Shown here: positions 62,889 through 64,000 of the stretch, piece after piece
Position numbering within the stretch: the stretch's first letter is position 1
Layout of the letters: the number at the start of each line of letters is the position of its first letter
NCBI GenBank assembly: GCA_963718065.1
Contig: CAVQYE010000007.1
Location: 186,001 to 250,000 of the forward strand
Direction: 5' to 3'
Source: CAVPGP01 sp963718065
GTDB taxonomy: Bacteria; Actinomycetota; Thermoleophilia; Gaiellales; Gaiellaceae
DNA length: 64,000 nt
Position numbers and translations under genes: made by a program
The notes under the pieces: model-generated
The model's input: only the letters and a program-made list of their open reading frames with translations
Told to the model about the DNA's origin: nothing
Database searches by the model: none

Positions 62889-63995
62889 CTACGCGAGCGC
62901 CGACTCCTGTATCCGACTGATCGAGGCCTGCGCGACGGTGGGCATGGCAAACTCAGGAAACGCGAAAGTCGAGCTGACGTTGATCTCGCAGAGGACGTAC
63001 GTGTTATCGCCTGACTGCGTCTTCGGTCCGTAGAGGAAGTCCGCGTCCCAGATCACCGGCAGCGACGACGTCTCGATACCGACAGTCTCCTGCAGCGCCG
63101 GCACCCACTCCGACTCCAGCCGTTCGCGGAGATCGCGGTACCTTGGCTCGGACGCATCTTCGAACCGCTTCGTCGTTGGGCGTTCATCGGCGCCCGGTGG
63201 CATCAACCCACGCGGATACTGGTGCGTGAAGCCGACGACCTGGTCGTGTGTGAGATAGGCCCGGATCATCCCCTCCGCGAGGCGCGGCTCGTACGGCTGC
63301 TCGACCATCAACCCCGTCCCCGAGAAGTATGAGTCGCAGCGGATGAGGAACTCGTCGAGCAGCAACGACTCGGGCTGGCCCTGCCCTGCCGCGTGCTGTA
63401 CGAGAACCTGCGTGGGCTCGTGAGGCGACGAGCCCTGCGGGATGGGCTCCACCTTCCAGACGCCGTTTCCGCCCATGCCACGATGCTGCTTCAGCACGAG
63501 CGGTGCGCCCGCCGCAAGACGAGCTGGGAGCCGTTCCCGGAGCTGGGCGGCGGTGCGATAGAGGTAGGTTTCAGTACCCCAGGTCAGATGCCTCGTGTCC
63601 ACGAGCACTTCCTTCGTACCCATCTTCAGAATGACGTCCGGGTGCGCGCTGACCCACACGCCGGCCTCGGCGACCTCGCGCAGCAATTGGTCGAGCTCCG
63701 AGCGGTCGCGCCCTTGCTCGATGGGATTCACCCAAACCAGCACACCTTGCAGCCGAAGCAACTGAGCGCGCACCGCCTCGATCGTCTCGTCCGAGTAGAC
63801 GATGGGCTCGGCCATCACACCGAGGGCCGCGAATGCAGCGAAGACGCCGTGCAGCTTGCACGTGTCGACGACCGGCCCTTCCGGACCCACGGGATCCCAC
63901 TCCACTCTCCACAGCAGACCGACCCTGACGCTTGGAGCCCTCGCTTCTCCCATCAAGCCGCGTGGTGCACGCTGCCTGCCCGGATCGTCCGCCAT
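62889..63995 (-). CDS. Cj0069-family ATP-grasp-like protein
   Basis: ATG 63995 gives 368 residues; an ATG at 63953 is an alternative start. RVGLLWRVEWDPVGPEGPVV, VWVNPIEQGRDRSELDQLLR, VWVSAHPDVILKMGTKEVLV, APLVLKQHRGMGGNGVWKVE, DEFLIRCDSYFSGTGLMVEQ and YVLCEINVSSTFAFPEFAMP follow the ATP-grasp layout, with the KQHRGMGGNG glycine-rich loop and CEINVSS metal site. Members of the Cj0069 family are uncharacterised, and a ligase role is inferred. Codon use is slightly less GC-rich than its neighbours. Confidence 0.75.
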   Translation of the reverse strand: MADDPGRQRAPRGLMGEARAPSVRVGLLWRVEWDPVGPEGPVVDTCKLHGVFAAFAALGVMAEPIVYSDETIEAVRAQLLRLQGVLVWVNPIEQGRDRSELDQLLREVAEAGVWVSAHPDVILKMGTKEVLVDTRHLTWGTETYLYRTAAQLRERLPARLAAGAPLVLKQHRGMGGNGVWKVEPIPQGSSPHEPTQVLVQHAAGQGQPESLLLDEFLIRCDSYFSGTGLMVEQPYEPRLAEGMIRAYLTHDQVVGFTHQYPRGLMPPGADERPTTKRFEDASEPRYRDLRERLESEWVPALQETVGIETSSLPVIWDADFLYGPKTQSGDNTYVLCEINVSSTFAFPEFAMPTVAQASISRIQESALA

Positions 63996-64000
63996 GAGTC

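Overview
This window is chromosomal DNA from a high-GC Gram-positive bacterium. Gene density, about 70% GC by eye, GTG/TTG starts, many ATGA/GTGA start-stop overlaps, an actinobacterial-type SOS box and the order ruvC-ruvA-ruvB followed further on by yebC-pdxT-(small gene)-pdxS all point to Actinobacteria. The family content suggests a deep-branching Thermoleophilia-like lineage; that placement is an inference. No rRNA, tRNA, CRISPR array, phage structural gene or recognisable transposase was seen.

Layout. 1-3.8 kb: queG (partial), a quinone-oxidoreductase-like gene, a small P-loop kinase, a membrane protein and a secreted HExxH protein. 3.84-6.63 kb: a segment bracketed by direct repeats of the 3' end of a DUF59 (SufT/MIP18-like) gene. 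It holds a DUF5677-type gene, a 65-residue protein and a sulfide:quinone-reductase-like flavoprotein. It looks like a small site-specific integration that swapped the last codons of its target for synonymous ones. 6.6-10.8 kb: an operon read leftwards (metallophosphoesterase, cyclic 2,3-diphosphoglycerate synthetase, 2-phosphoglycerate kinase, class II fructose bisphosphatase, DUF59). 10.9-13.2 kb: a nuclease-like gene, a phosphoribosyltransferase and mntH with a perfect palindromic operator. 13.2-19.2 kb: a winged-helix protein, an M23 murein hydrolase, a zinc-ribbon protein and a cytochrome c maturation set (ccmE, ccmF, ccmI-like). 19.2-30.3 kb: endonuclease IV-like, VOC, methyltransferase, phosphotransferase and cupin genes, a 955-residue adenylate cyclase/AAA/TPR regulator, two envelope proteins, phosphomannomutase and a DmpA-type peptidase. 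30.4-43.7 kb: thioesterase, the (p)ppGpp synthetase/hydrolase, recJ, a PEP-mutase/isocitrate-lyase-type enzyme with an MFS transporter and an L,D-transpeptidase, membrane proteins, and a coupled pair of HD-GYP proteins of which one has lost its catalytic dyad. 43.7-55 kb: ruvCAB, a subtilase and a GH84 glycosidase that share a leader and signal peptide, a hemerythrin-cupin fusion, yebC, pdxT and pdxS, a flavoprotein monooxygenase and a hydrolase. 54.8-64 kb: DUF1385, a 25-residue membrane peptide, an M36-like metalloprotease, a methyltransferase, a LexA-box-controlled exonuclease/GIY-YIG fusion, an aldolase with a TetR regulator, a 410-base hairpin-rich gap and an ATP-grasp protein.

Many genes carry single-base frame breaks even though both halves keep family motifs. 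The breaks are dense at 7.8-13.2 kb (several per gene in the 2-phosphoglycerate kinase and mntH) and sparse elsewhere. This pattern fits indel errors in the read or assembly better than gene decay, so these genes are called as CDS with the break positions noted.
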